Shown: positions 26,122 to 35,240, counted from the stretch's first letter. The stretch is DNA of 64,000 nucleotides from JANQQN01 sp964519665 (GCA_964519665.1 CAZFIV010000021.1:18555-82554); one strand, 5' to 3'. Notes: a model not told the origin generated them from the sequence alone. Made by a program: numbers and translations.

Positions 26122-26865
26122 ATGAACGCACTACGCATCCCCAGCTACTCAGTCTTGGTGATATCTTTGGTGACTACGGTCGCTTGGACCATGGAGTCCT
26201 CGGCCCAGGAGCTTCCGCCGGCCGCCACGCCCGCCCTGGAAGGCACCTGGTCGGTGGCCTTCGGCTTTGGAGAAATCCCGTTTCTGGCGGGCTCGTTCAA
26301 ACCCTCGGTCTCGTTCGGGTACCATATCAACCGCTTCATTTACGTCGGCACCATCGTCCAGCTTCCGGACGTCATCGAACGTGGCGATGAGTCGTTTAAT
26401 GCGGTGAACGCCGGCGTCGACGGTCTTCTCGATACGCGCGAAACGACCGGGCCGCGGGCGTTCCTCGGAACCCGATTGCGGCCTCACCGCTACTCACCGT
26501 ACCTGTCCCTTGGTGCCGTCTTCAACGGCAGCGACGTCGAAACCATGTACTTCGACGCTCGGCCTCGAGAGCTCGCGGGTGAAACGCATCCCGGCCCCTT
26601 CGAGGTCGAGCTCACCCGGCCGTTCGGCATCCGGCCGGCGTTTGGGCTCGGCTACAGCTTGACGTTAGACAACGGCCTGGCGTTCGAGCTCGAGTTCACC
26701 GGAGCCTGGCTCTTCGACGCGGCGGAGCCGGACGTTCGGGTCCGCGGTGAGTCCCTGTCGCCGGGGGCTCGCGAGGATCTGCAAGCGCGGTTTCTCCGGT
26801 CCTATGACGACAACTTCCACAACCGATACCATCTCTTCAATATCGCGATAGGCTACGCCTGGTGA
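26122..26865 (+). CDS. Outer-membrane beta-barrel protein
   Basis: 247 residues from ATG 26122, divergent from the channel operon with a 148-base gap. The signal peptide (SVLVISLVTTVAWT, ending ESSAQE) is clear. The mature protein shows alternating amphipathic strands (FIYVGTIVQLPDV, RYSPYLSLGAVFNGSD, GIRPAFGLGYSL, FELEFTGAWLF) and ends in Ala-Trp, a typical aromatic barrel end. It resembles small OmpW/porin-like barrels but I cannot assign a family. The divergent arrangement may mean shared control with the ExbB-like operon. Confidence 0.72.
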   Translation: MNALRIPSYSVLVISLVTTVAWTMESSAQELPPAATPALEGTWSVAFGFGEIPFLAGSFKPSVSFGYHINRFIYVGTIVQLPDVIERGDESFNAVNAGVDGLLDTRETTGPRAFLGTRLRPHRYSPYLSLGAVFNGSDVETMYFDARPRELAGETHPGPFEVELTRPFGIRPAFGLGYSLTLDNGLAFELEFTGAWLFDAAEPDVRVRGESLSPGAREDLQARFLRSYDDNFHNRYHLFNIAIGYAW

Positions 26866-26890
26866 CGGAAGATCGTCAGAAGACTCGTGA

Positions 26891-27328
26891 TCAGAACTGC
26901 TCGGCTTCGGTCGGCTCGCCGAGCGCGAGGGTCGAAGAGGTGCCGCCGGATAGAACCAAAGCGACCTCATCGCAGAATCCGGTACCCACTTCGCGCTGGT
27001 GGCGCGTCGCGGTGTAGCCGAAGTCTTCGGCTCCAAACTCGCGAGCCTGAAGGTCGGCGTAGGCGGTCATGCCACTACTGCGGTAGCCGCGGGCGAGGTC
27101 GAACATCGAGTAGTTGAGGCTGTGCAAGGCAGCCAGGGTCACGAACTGGAACTTGTACCCCATGACGCCCAGCTCGCGCTGGAACTTGGCGATGGTCGTA
27201 TCGTCGAGCTTGTTCTTCCCGTCGATGTCCGTGGTCAGCCACCGGGCGGCATCGGCGTCGGTGCGCGCGATCAGCAGAGTGGGGACGCCCATCACGGCGG
27301 CGGCCAGTCGAGCCGAAACGAACCGGGG
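26891..27328 (-). pseudogene. aceA: Isocitrate lyase remnant (N terminus missing, internal deletion)
   Basis: The frame reads FVSARLAAAVMGVPTLLIAR, TDADAARWLTTDID, then jumps directly to GKNKLDDTTIAKFQRELGVM, YKFQFVTLAALHSLNYSMFD and a family-typical C terminus HQREVGTGFCDEV and TEAEQF. Against a full isocitrate lyase (about 430 residues), the first ~200 residues are gone, including the KKCGH catalytic loop. About 85 residues are also deleted in frame after TTDID. The residual frame (134 residues from GTG 27295) cannot be an active glyoxylate-shunt enzyme. It lies divergent to an intact RamB/ScfR-type regulator, the usual controller of this gene. Confidence 0.88.
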
Positions 27329-27376
27329 TTCTCGATCAATTATCTAAAGATTTCAGCATGTTAATCAGACATCCTA

Positions 27377-27405
27377 TTGTCAATGTGATGATTTCTCGAT
27401 GTAAC
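27377..27405 (+). promoter_or_regulatory. Candidate sigma70 promoter of the RamB-like regulator gene
   Basis: TTGTCA (27377-27382) and TGTAAC (27400-27405) are separated by 17 bases in an AT-rich patch that stands out from its GC-rich surroundings. The -35 matches the consensus at 5 of 6 positions and the -10 at 4 of 6. The overlapping TTGACA on the other strand (27383-27378) may serve as the -35 for the aceA remnant. Confidence 0.5.
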
Positions 27406-27407
27406 GC

Positions 27408-27422
27408 TGTCAAGATTTGACA
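27408..27422. promoter_or_regulatory. Palindromic operator candidate TGTCAA-GAT-TTGACA
   Basis: A perfect 6-3-6 inverted repeat lies at the expected transcription start of the regulator gene, 28 bases before its ATG. The half-site TGTCAA also occurs at 27378-27383. This position suits autorepression by the helix-turn-helix protein, and control of the former aceA gene. Confidence 0.55.
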
Positions 27423-27449
27423 ACAAGTCCGGCCTCGGGAAGATGGGGT

Positions 27450-28898
27450 ATGACGTCGAGTCCACCGCCGAAACTGGGCGCCAAGATTCGCAGTCTGCGG
27501 CGGCGAGAGGGGCTGACTCAAGTCCAGCTGGCTCAGCGGTTGGGGATTTCGCCAAGCTACCTCAACCTGATCGAGCACAACCGCCGCCCGTTGTCGGCGC
27601 AGCTGCTCATCAAAATGGCGCAGCTGTTCAACATCGATTTGCCGGCGTTCGCGACCGACGATGAAGGGCAGCTCGCGGCCGACGTGATGGAGGCCTTCGG
27701 CGACCCGATGTTCGAGGGGCACGAGCTGACCTCGGGCGACGTGCGGGAGCTCGCAGCGACCCACCCGCAAGTCGCGCGAGCCGTGATTCAGCTGTATCAG
27801 GCCTATCGAGGCGTTCAAGACTCCGCTTCTCACCTCGCTTCGGCGGTCAGCGAAGACCTTCAGAGCGTGAATCCGGCCAGCCTTCCGTCCGAGGAAGTCA
27901 GCGCCCTCATTCAGAAGAATCATAACTACTTTCCTGATCTCGAAGACAGCGCGGAGATGCTCTGGCGCATCGCTCGTTTGGACCGCAACGACACGTTCTC
28001 GGGCCTGGTCGCGTACCTCGACGAGGTCCACGGGATCGCCGTCAAGGTGAGCTCGGCAGCCCAGATGGGAAACGCGCTCCGGCACTATGACCCCGACGAA
28101 CACGTCGTCTACCTGAGCGAGGTGCTCGCCTCCCGGTCGCGGTGCTTTCAACTGGCCCATCAAATCGCGCTGATCGACTCCCCGGAGGTCTTGAATCGGG
28201 CCTCTCGTGACCAGACGCTCACCTCACCCGAAGCCAAGAGTATCTGTCGGGTGGCCCTCGCGAACTACTTCGCCGGGGCGGTCTTGATGCCGTACCGACG
28301 CTTCTTCGAAAGCGCGGAAGAGCTCCGGTACGATGTCGAGCTGCTCGGGCACCGGTTCGGCGTCGGGTTCGAACAGGCGGCTCACCGGCTATGCACACTT
28401 CAACGCCCGGGGGCGGAGGGCGTTCCGTTTCATTTGGTTCGCATCGACGTCGCGGGCAACATATCGAAGCGCTTCAGCGCATCAGGCTTTCGGATCGCGC
28501 GGTTTTCAGGGGCCTGCCCCAAGTGGAACGAGCACGCTTCCTTTTTGACGCCGGGCATGGTCCGGGTGCAGCTCAACGAGATGCCAGACGGAGGTCGCTA
28601 TTTCTCGGTGGCCCGCACGGTTTGGGATCGAAGGGGGGGCTTCAGGGCCTCCAACGCTCTTCACGCGGTCGGAATCGGCTGTGAGGTGCGGTACGCGAAG
28701 CGACTGGTGTACGCGGACGGGATCGACCTCGAGAACGCCGAGCCCATTCCGATCGGGGTGGCGTGTCGAGTGTGCGAGCGGCGCGACTGCGTTCAGCGAG
28801 CCTTTCCGCCGCTGCTGCAGCCGATGAGTATCAACGAGAACGTGCGCGGCTGGTCGTTTTACATGGACGTCGGCGTTGCGAACGCGCGCGAACCCTGA
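27450..28898 (+). CDS. ramB: XRE family regulator with ScfR/RamB-type acyl-CoA sensing region
   Basis: 482 residues from ATG 27450; a TTG at 27417 lies inside the palindrome and is unlikely. The N-terminal XRE helix-turn-helix reads IRSLRRREGLTQVQLAQRLG followed by SPSYLNLIEHNRRPLSAQLL. An ImmA/IrrE-like domain of the short-chain fatty-acyl regulator class follows, with a degenerate zinc site (FQLAHQIALI in place of HExxH). The C-terminal domain has a Cys cluster (GVACRVCERRDCVQRAFPP) typical of this family. RamB and PrpR-type members control glyoxylate-shunt and methylcitrate genes. The adjacent aceA is decayed, so current targets are probably elsewhere. Confidence 0.87.
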   Translation: MTSSPPPKLGAKIRSLRRREGLTQVQLAQRLGISPSYLNLIEHNRRPLSAQLLIKMAQLFNIDLPAFATDDEGQLAADVMEAFGDPMFEGHELTSGDVRELAATHPQVARAVIQLYQAYRGVQDSASHLASAVSEDLQSVNPASLPSEEVSALIQKNHNYFPDLEDSAEMLWRIARLDRNDTFSGLVAYLDEVHGIAVKVSSAAQMGNALRHYDPDEHVVYLSEVLASRSRCFQLAHQIALIDSPEVLNRASRDQTLTSPEAKSICRVALANYFAGAVLMPYRRFFESAEELRYDVELLGHRFGVGFEQAAHRLCTLQRPGAEGVPFHLVRIDVAGNISKRFSASGFRIARFSGACPKWNEHASFLTPGMVRVQLNEMPDGGRYFSVARTVWDRRGGFRASNALHAVGIGCEVRYAKRLVYADGIDLENAEPIPIGVACRVCERRDCVQRAFPPLLQPMSINENVRGWSFYMDVGVANAREP

Positions 28899-28950
28899 GT
28901 ACGCCGGTCGAACCGCTCGCCGGATGGGGTACCGGCGCCGGTGGAGATAT

Positions 28951-30252
28951 CTACGCGGCTTTCGCCGTTGGATGGGTGTCGGGAGCCGCGTCCTGTGCGC
29001 GGCGACCCGTGATCAACCGGGCACCCCGCCGGAACACGAGGTAGGACCAGATCCAGGTGAGGAGCACGAAAATCCGGTTCTTGAAGCCGACTAGATAGAA
29101 CAGGTGCACGAACAACCAAGCCAGCCACGCCGTCCATCCGCTCAGCTTAAGTCGCCCGGTCTGAGCGACCGCTCGGCTGCGTCCGATCGTCGCCATCATG
29201 CCTTTGTCGAAGTACACGAAGGGCTTGTTCGGCCGGCCGGCGAGGCGGTTCGAAAGGTGCTTGGCGACGTAGCGCGCCTGCTGCATGGCCACCGGACTTA
29301 CGCCCGGCAGCGTCTGCCCGTTGCTGTCTTCAAAGCGGGCGATATCTCCAACCGCATAGACCTCGGAATGGCCGGGAACCGTGCAGTCCGGGTTGACCTT
29401 GATTCGACCGCCTCGGTCGAGTTCGACCCCTAGGGTCTTGGCAAGGGGGTTTGCCGCGACCCCGGCGGCCCACACGATGTTTTCGGACGCGATGACCTCG
29501 CCGTCGATGTGCACGCCTTGGTCGTCGATATTGCGCACGAAAGTGCTGGTGCGAACCTCGACGCCAATATCCTCTAGCTGGCGCTGGGCCGCTCCGGACA
29601 GGCCCTCGTCGAAGCCCGGCAGGACCCGAGGCCCCCCTTCGAGCAGCAGGACGCGAGTATCCTCGGGATGAACGTTTCGATAGTCCCCAGCGAGGACCCG
29701 ACGGCCGAGCTCGGCGATGGCTCCGGAGACTTCGACGCCGGTGGGGCCGGCGCCGATGACCACGAACGTCAGCATATTCCGACGCTGAGCCGGTTCTTCG
29801 GTGCGTTCAGCCTGCTCGAACGCCAGCAGAACTTGCCGGCGAATGTCGAGGGCATCCTCGACGGTCTTCAGGCCCCGGGCCTGCTCGGCCCAGTGGTCGT
29901 TGCCGAAGTAGTGGGTTCGGGCACCGGCGGCGACGATGATGTAGTCGTAGTCGAGCACGGCTGCGTCTTCGAGGTAGACCTTCTTCTCGGCCACGTCGAT
30001 TCGCGACACGGCGCCCATGATGACCCGGCAGTTTCGAACCTTCCGCAGGATGGAGCGAATGGGCACCGCGATCTCCGCGGGGGAGAGGCTGGCCATGGCG
30101 ACCTGGTACAACAGCGGTTGAAAGAGGTGGTGATTCGATCGGTCGACCAGCGTAACCTGAACGGGCGCCTTGCGTAGCGCCTTCGCGGCTTCGAGGCCGC
30201 CGAAGCCTCCGCCAATGATGACAACATGGGGACGTTCGCGCAAAGTGGGCAT
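28951..30252 (-). CDS. ndh: Type II NADH dehydrogenase (NDH-2)
   Basis: 433 residues from ATG 30252; the longer upstream frame is not family-like. The first dinucleotide-binding motif is VVIIGGGFGGLEAAKAL (FAD), and the second is FVVIGAGPTGVEVSGAIAEL (NADH). The quinone/FAD region reads VYAVGDIARF, followed by PVAMQQARYVAKHL. The C-terminal amphipathic segment (WLFVHLFYLVGFKNRIFVLL) anchors it to the inner membrane. It oxidises NADH and reduces quinone without pumping protons. It is divergent from the transketolase gene with a 206-base intergenic region. Confidence 0.94.
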   Translation of the reverse strand: MPTLRERPHVVIIGGGFGGLEAAKALRKAPVQVTLVDRSNHHLFQPLLYQVAMASLSPAEIAVPIRSILRKVRNCRVIMGAVSRIDVAEKKVYLEDAAVLDYDYIIVAAGARTHYFGNDHWAEQARGLKTVEDALDIRRQVLLAFEQAERTEEPAQRRNMLTFVVIGAGPTGVEVSGAIAELGRRVLAGDYRNVHPEDTRVLLLEGGPRVLPGFDEGLSGAAQRQLEDIGVEVRTSTFVRNIDDQGVHIDGEVIASENIVWAAGVAANPLAKTLGVELDRGGRIKVNPDCTVPGHSEVYAVGDIARFEDSNGQTLPGVSPVAMQQARYVAKHLSNRLAGRPNKPFVYFDKGMMATIGRSRAVAQTGRLKLSGWTAWLAWLFVHLFYLVGFKNRIFVLLTWIWSYLVFRRGARLITGRRAQDAAPDTHPTAKAA

Positions 30253-30458
30253 CGTCGGCGCTAATGTACTCGGCGCACTTGCGACCACTCGGCTTTTCCG
30301 ACGGCTCGGTGGGCCCTTGGAAGCAACGATCGCCAACGGTGTCTCGAAAGCGCGCTGCGAAGCGCCCGCCCGCCCAGGGCGTTGCTGGCGCCTCGGACTC
30401 AATTGCAGTAGCCCACAGATCGCGTTCGCTGCCCGCAGCCAACCAAGAGGAACCCAAG

Positions 30459-32459
30459 ATGACCGAGCTCGACGCTAACCTACGCAACCTTTGCGCCAAC
30501 ACGATTCGCGCCCTCTCGATCGATGCGGTGAATGCGGCCAACAGCGGCCACCCGGGGGCTCCGATGGGCCTGGCGGACATCGCGACCGTCCTGTGGGCAG
30601 AAGTCATGAGCTTCGACCCTATGGCGCCCCGATGGCCGAATCGCGACCGATTCGTGTTGTCGAACGGCCACGGTTCGATGCTTCTGTACTCGGTGCTTCA
30701 TCTGGCCGGGTACGACCTGCCGATCGATGAGTTGAAGCGCTTTCGTCAGATGGGCTCCAAGACGCCGGGGCACCCCGAGTACGGCATCACCCCCGGTGTC
30801 GAGACCACCACGGGCCCGCTCGGGGCGGGGTTCGGCAACGCGGTGGGTCTCGCCCTCGCTGAGCGCATGGCCAAGGCGCGCTTCAACGGGCGGGGCGGCG
30901 ATGCGGGTTTCAACCCGCTCACGCACCACGTATTCGGCATTTTGGGCGATGGCTGCGTCATGGAGGGCGTCACCTCCGAGGCGGCCTCGCTCGCCGGCCA
31001 CTGGGGGCTCGGTGAGCTCGTCTTCATCTACGACGACAACGGCATCAGCATCGACGGGAGCACTTCGCTTTCGCTGTCCGAAGACGTCGAGAAACGGTAC
31101 CAGGCCTACGGCTGGCACACGCTTCGGGTCGACGGTCACGACCAGCTGGCGGTCAAGGCCGCGCTGGACGAGGGTCGGGCGGTCACCGATCGGCCGACCT
31201 TGATTCTGGCCAAGACGCACATTGGGTACGGCAGCCCGAATCGCCAGGATACCGCCGGCGTCCATGGCTCGCCCCTCGGCGACGACGAGGGCGCGCTCAC
31301 CAAAGAGAAGCTGGGCTGGACCCACCCTCCCTTCGAAGTGCCCGAAGAAGTGCGGGCCGTTTTCGGCCGAGCCGCCGCGCGGGGGCGCGAGGCCCACGCC
31401 GACTGGCAAGCCAAGCTGTCGGCGTGGAAGACCGAGCACCCGGACGCGGGCGAGCTCTGGAACGCGACCTGGGAGCGGTCGTCGGTCGACCTCTCCGAAG
31501 TCGCCGCCGAAGCGCTGGCGGAGGCGAAAGGCGCCACCCGCGGGATGTCGGGCACCGCGATCAACGCCCTGGCGGCGCGCATGCCGGCGCTGATCGGCGG
31601 GTCGGCCGACCTCACGGGCTCGAACAAGACCGACATCAAGGGTGCCGGCAAAGTGCATGAGCAGATGGCCGGCCGGTACATTCACTTCGGGGTGCGGGAG
31701 CACGGAATGGGCGCCATCGTGAACGGGATGGCCCTGTACGGTCCGTTCGTACCTTTTGGCGCGACGTTCCTGGTTTTCTCGGACTACATGCGGCCACCGC
31801 TTCGCCTCGCCGCCCTCATGAAGCTTCGGTCGTTGACGGTGTTCACGCACGACTCGATCGGCCTGGGAGAAGACGGTCCGACGCACCAGGCGGTCGAGCA
31901 CCTGTGGGCGTTGCGCATGATCCCGGGCTACTATGTGTGGCGACCGGCCGACGGACTCGAAACCGCGCTCGCGTGGTCGTACGCGGTCGGGCAGGGCGAT
32001 GACGCGCCCCACGGGCTGGTGTTCACGCGGCAGAGCGTCGCCAAGCTGAATCGCCCCGAAGGTTTCCAGCCGCGGGACATCTGGAAGGGCGGATACGTCG
32101 TCAAGGCCGCCGACGCTCCGCGGGTGGTGCTCATGGCCACCGGCTCCGAAGTCGGCTTGGCGGTCGAGGTGGCCGAACGTCTCGAGGCCGCCGGGACCCC
32201 GGCTCGAGTGATCTCGATGCCCTGCGTCGACCGGTTTTTGGAGCAAGACCCCGCCTATCGGCGCGAACTGCTCCCCGATGACGCGCTCAAGGTTTCCATC
32301 GAGGCCGGACGCTGCGGGCCCTGGCAGATGCTCACAGGGACCACCGGTCTCAACTTCGGCGTGGATACCTTCGGCGAGAGTGCTCCGTACGAAGAGGTGT
32401 ATGCCCACTTCGGTCTGACCCCGGACGCGATCACCGAGAAGGTCAAAGCGGCGCTGTAG
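30459..32459 (+). CDS. tkt: Transketolase
   Basis: 666 residues from ATG 30459, with AGAGG nine bases upstream. The thiamine-diphosphate region is intact: IDAVNAANSGHPGAPMGLAD at the start, then GPLGAGFGNAVG, ILGDGCVMEGVTSEAASLAG and DDNGISIDG. The Pyr domain has HFGVREHGMGAIVNGMALYG and FTHDSIGLGEDGPTHQ. The C-terminal domain is complete. It acts in the pentose phosphate pathway, transferring two-carbon units. It ends 4 bases before the convergent aminopeptidase gene. Confidence 0.98.
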   Translation: MTELDANLRNLCANTIRALSIDAVNAANSGHPGAPMGLADIATVLWAEVMSFDPMAPRWPNRDRFVLSNGHGSMLLYSVLHLAGYDLPIDELKRFRQMGSKTPGHPEYGITPGVETTTGPLGAGFGNAVGLALAERMAKARFNGRGGDAGFNPLTHHVFGILGDGCVMEGVTSEAASLAGHWGLGELVFIYDDNGISIDGSTSLSLSEDVEKRYQAYGWHTLRVDGHDQLAVKAALDEGRAVTDRPTLILAKTHIGYGSPNRQDTAGVHGSPLGDDEGALTKEKLGWTHPPFEVPEEVRAVFGRAAARGREAHADWQAKLSAWKTEHPDAGELWNATWERSSVDLSEVAAEALAEAKGATRGMSGTAINALAARMPALIGGSADLTGSNKTDIKGAGKVHEQMAGRYIHFGVREHGMGAIVNGMALYGPFVPFGATFLVFSDYMRPPLRLAALMKLRSLTVFTHDSIGLGEDGPTHQAVEHLWALRMIPGYYVWRPADGLETALAWSYAVGQGDDAPHGLVFTRQSVAKLNRPEGFQPRDIWKGGYVVKAADAPRVVLMATGSEVGLAVEVAERLEAAGTPARVISMPCVDRFLEQDPAYRRELLPDDALKVSIEAGRCGPWQMLTGTTGLNFGVDTFGESAPYEEVYAHFGLTPDAITEKVKAAL

Positions 32460-32463
32460 GCGA

Positions 32464-34305
32464 TCAGCGTGGACGCCGCGCGGCGGACCGGCGACCGGGG
32501 GTCGTCGCCCGCCGAGAGGCGACCGCGCGCCGTCGAGCGCGTCGGGGTGGGGTCGCTTCACCCTCGATGACGATCGTGGCGGGCTGAAAGCGCTTGTCAT
32601 AGGCGCGCAGCCACGCCTTCTCGCCGGCGGTGAGGAGCTTGGGTTCGATCAAGCGCTTATCGAGCGGACAGAAGGTCAACGGTACGATTCGCAAAAAGCC
32701 TTTATGACCCGGCGCGGGTTCGACGGTGCAGAGGTTCTCGATGCGCACGCCGCCGAAGCTCGGCAGGTAGATGCCGGGCTCGACCGAGAAGACCTGACCG
32801 GGCTCGAGCGGGCCGTCGGCGCCCGGCCCGATGCGGGGTGGAAATTCGTGCACGTTGATACCCACCCCGTGTCCGGTGCCGTGCGCATAGTTGAGCCCCT
32901 CGGCCCACAATGGCGCTCGCACCAGGGCATCGATTTGAGTGGCCCGGGTGCCTTCGGGAAACACGGCCCGCATACCGGCGAGCGCACCTCGGAGGACCAG
33001 CGTGAAGTACCGCCGCTGGGCATCCGAAGCCCGCACTCGGGAACCTCCGAGCAGGAACGTACGGGTAAGGTCCGTGGCGTATCCGTCAGCGAAGTAGGCG
33101 CCGGTGTCGAGGAGCATGAGCTGCCCCTCTTTCAAGACCCTTCGAGGGCTCGGGTCGCTGTAGTGAATGATCGCGCCGCTCTTTCCGGCGGCGCTGATGA
33201 TCTTGAACGACAGACCCACGGCCCCGTGGGCGCGAAAGGTCGATTCAACCCGACGGGCAAAGGACGCCTCGGTCAGTCGCTGGCCGGTCTGGATCTGCCG
33301 GCAAGCCCACTGGATCACCGCGTGAACCACTTGGTCGGCCCGGCGAAAAGCGTCTTTCATGCTCTTGAGCTCGCCGGCGCTCTTGTTGGACTTCATCGCG
33401 GGCACCGGACTGGTGCTCGCCACCGGCTCGGCGTGAGCGCGCTCGATCATCAGGCGGGCTTGGACGGTATTGTGGTCAACGTCGTATCCAACGCGGTGGA
33501 CCGCCGGCTTGGGCCCGAAGAGCGCCCAGAACGCTTCTTCGTTGACGAACTGCACCCGGCGTCGCCGGTCTTTGATGTCGGGCGGAACCTGTTCGACGTC
33601 GAGCGCCACGAAGAGCGTTTGGGGGGTGACCAGGGCCAAGGCCTTGAAGGTCGCCTGGAAGGGAAGCTGGGTTCCGCGGAGGTTGGTTAGATAAGCGATG
33701 TCGTCGAGGCGCTGGACGAGCAGCGCGTCGAGTTGATGGTCACGGAGCCATTCGGCGAGGTGGTCGAGCTTGTCGCCCACCGTAATGCCGATCCGCTCCT
33801 CGTCGACGAGCCGAAGGCCTGCTTCGGGATCTTCGGGCCGGTCCGAGCCCCGAATACGGTCGACCAGCGAGGGCACGGTGGGCTGGAACGTCGCGTCCTC
33901 CCCGAGCGCATCGACGAGCCGCTCGAGGCCCCGCGGGGTCGTCCGCTCCGCTTCGTAACCCACCGACAAGCCACCCTGCCGTCGGCGTCCCGCGAGCTCT
34001 TTCAGAACGTCGACGACGGCCTCCTCGATGCTCGTGGCGTGGGGTACTCGAACCACTTCGTACAGGTCGGCATCGACCTCTTTTTCGGCCTGAAGCCAAT
34101 ATCGTCCGTCGACAATCAAGTAGGCGCGGTGGGCGGCGATCACCACCTCGCCCATCGATCCGGTGAATCCGCTGATCCAGACCCGCGAGGAGGTTTCGGT
34201 TGGCACGTATTCGTTCAGATAGCGGTCGGTGGAGGCGACCAGTAACGCGTCGACACCTACTCGCTTCATTTGGCGCCGGACGGCCGCCAACCGATCTGCA
34301 ATCAC
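32464..34305 (-). CDS. Aminopeptidase P (Xaa-Pro aminopeptidase, M24B) with Arg-rich tail
   Basis: 613 residues, the three-domain long form of aminopeptidase P. Two creatinase-N-like domains are followed by the pita-bread M24 domain. The metal ligands are visible: Asp in LMLLDTGAYF, Asp in YATDLTRTF, His in AHGTGHGVGINVHEFPP, Glu in VFSVEPGIY and Glu in GGVRIENL. It removes N-terminal residues ahead of proline in the cytoplasm. The last ~40 residues are a poorly ordered Arg/Ala-rich extension (ARRRAVASRRATTPGRRS) not usual for the family. Confidence 0.94.
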   Translation of the reverse strand: MIADRLAAVRRQMKRVGVDALLVASTDRYLNEYVPTETSSRVWISGFTGSMGEVVIAAHRAYLIVDGRYWLQAEKEVDADLYEVVRVPHATSIEEAVVDVLKELAGRRRQGGLSVGYEAERTTPRGLERLVDALGEDATFQPTVPSLVDRIRGSDRPEDPEAGLRLVDEERIGITVGDKLDHLAEWLRDHQLDALLVQRLDDIAYLTNLRGTQLPFQATFKALALVTPQTLFVALDVEQVPPDIKDRRRRVQFVNEEAFWALFGPKPAVHRVGYDVDHNTVQARLMIERAHAEPVASTSPVPAMKSNKSAGELKSMKDAFRRADQVVHAVIQWACRQIQTGQRLTEASFARRVESTFRAHGAVGLSFKIISAAGKSGAIIHYSDPSPRRVLKEGQLMLLDTGAYFADGYATDLTRTFLLGGSRVRASDAQRRYFTLVLRGALAGMRAVFPEGTRATQIDALVRAPLWAEGLNYAHGTGHGVGINVHEFPPRIGPGADGPLEPGQVFSVEPGIYLPSFGGVRIENLCTVEPAPGHKGFLRIVPLTFCPLDKRLIEPKLLTAGEKAWLRAYDKRFQPATIVIEGEATPPRRARRRAVASRRATTPGRRSAARRPR

Positions 34306-34526
34306 TGTTTCGGCGTATCAGTCCCGCACGGTCACCGCCAACTCGGATCGTTCGGATCGTGGCGTTTCAAACCAGGGTGGCCGCCGGGGAGGTCGCGATG
34401 ATGACCGTCCATCCGGCGCGACGGAGCACCATGGCTTCGCGAAAACGGGGTGTCGGGTCCTTCAATCCCACGCGTTGGGTTAACCGAGGGCTCCCGCGGA
34501 GGCGTGCCGCATGATACCCAAACGGC

Positions 34527-35240
34527 CTGCTTCCGATTCGCGACATCAATCCACGCCTCCGTTGGCCGTGGATAAACTACGCCCTGCTGCTCGCGATAGC
34601 AGCGGTGTTCGTGTACGAGGTCTCGGACGACCACGGCGCCGCGTTGCTGATCCGCGAATGGGGATTCGTGCCCGCGAGCCTCACCACCGCTCTGCGGGCT
34701 GAGAGCCCGCTGACCTCCGGTCTGCAGGATATATTGCTGACCGCGATCACCGCTCAGTTTCTGCATGCCGGTTGGGTTCACGTTCTCGGGAACCTCTTGT
34801 ACCTGCGGGTGTTCGGCGACAACGTGGAATGCAAGTTCGGTCCGATCGCGTATTTTGCGTTCTTCATCGGGGGCGGCGTGGCCGGATTGGCCGCCCAATA
34901 CGCCTTCGACCCGACGAGCGAGTTGCCGATCATCGGCGCATCGGGCGCGATATCGGCGGTCCTTGGGGCATACATCGTCCTGTTCCCTGGGTCTCGCATC
35001 GTCACCCTCTTACCGGTCCTGATCTTCCTGACGTTCGTCGAGATTCCCGCCGCGGTCTTCCTCGGTGTTTGGGTCTTGCAGCAGCTCCTGAATGGATTCC
35101 TCGCCTTCGAGGGCACCACTGACCAGGTCGCGTGGTTCGCCCATTTGGGCGGATTCACTTGGGGTCTCGTGATGGGGACGGGGTATCGGCTCAGCTTCGC
35201 TCGGCGGCGCCCTCGAAGTGATCCCGCACGTACTGCATGA
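34527..35240 (+). CDS. Rhomboid family intramembrane serine protease, 5' end out of frame with its ribosome site
   Basis: Six membrane segments are visible, with the catalytic Ser in IIGASGAISAVLG and His in WFAHLGGFTWG, and the HAGWVHVLGNLLYLRVFG signature. The family N terminus, LLPIRDINPRLRWPWINYAL, is encoded from 34527. No ATG/GTG/TTG precedes it in frame; an in-frame stop lies at 34512, and the first standard start is GTG 34605, inside TM1. A GGAGG (34498-34502) spaced correctly before ATG 34511 points to a start that is one base out of frame. Either a frameshift or sequence error, or a CTG start, is likely. 237 residues counted from 34527. Confidence 0.8.
   Translation: MLPIRDINPRLRWPWINYALLLAIAAVFVYEVSDDHGAALLIREWGFVPASLTTALRAESPLTSGLQDILLTAITAQFLHAGWVHVLGNLLYLRVFGDNVECKFGPIAYFAFFIGGGVAGLAAQYAFDPTSELPIIGASGAISAVLGAYIVLFPGSRIVTLLPVLIFLTFVEIPAAVFLGVWVLQQLLNGFLAFEGTTDQVAWFAHLGGFTWGLVMGTGYRLSFARRRPRSDPARTA

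Noticed and set aside
27417..27449. TTG start extending the RamB-like regulator by 11 residues
   Set aside because: The codon lies inside the operator palindrome and the extension is not family-like; ATG 27450 is better.
30480..32600. 706-residue open frame antisense to transketolase
   Set aside because: Lies opposite a clear tkt gene; composition is typical of a shadow frame, with no motif or start signal.
34367..34549. 60-residue minus-strand frame upstream of the aminopeptidase gene
   Set aside because: Overlaps the rhomboid 5' region, has no known relation and no clear ribosome site; left unannotated.
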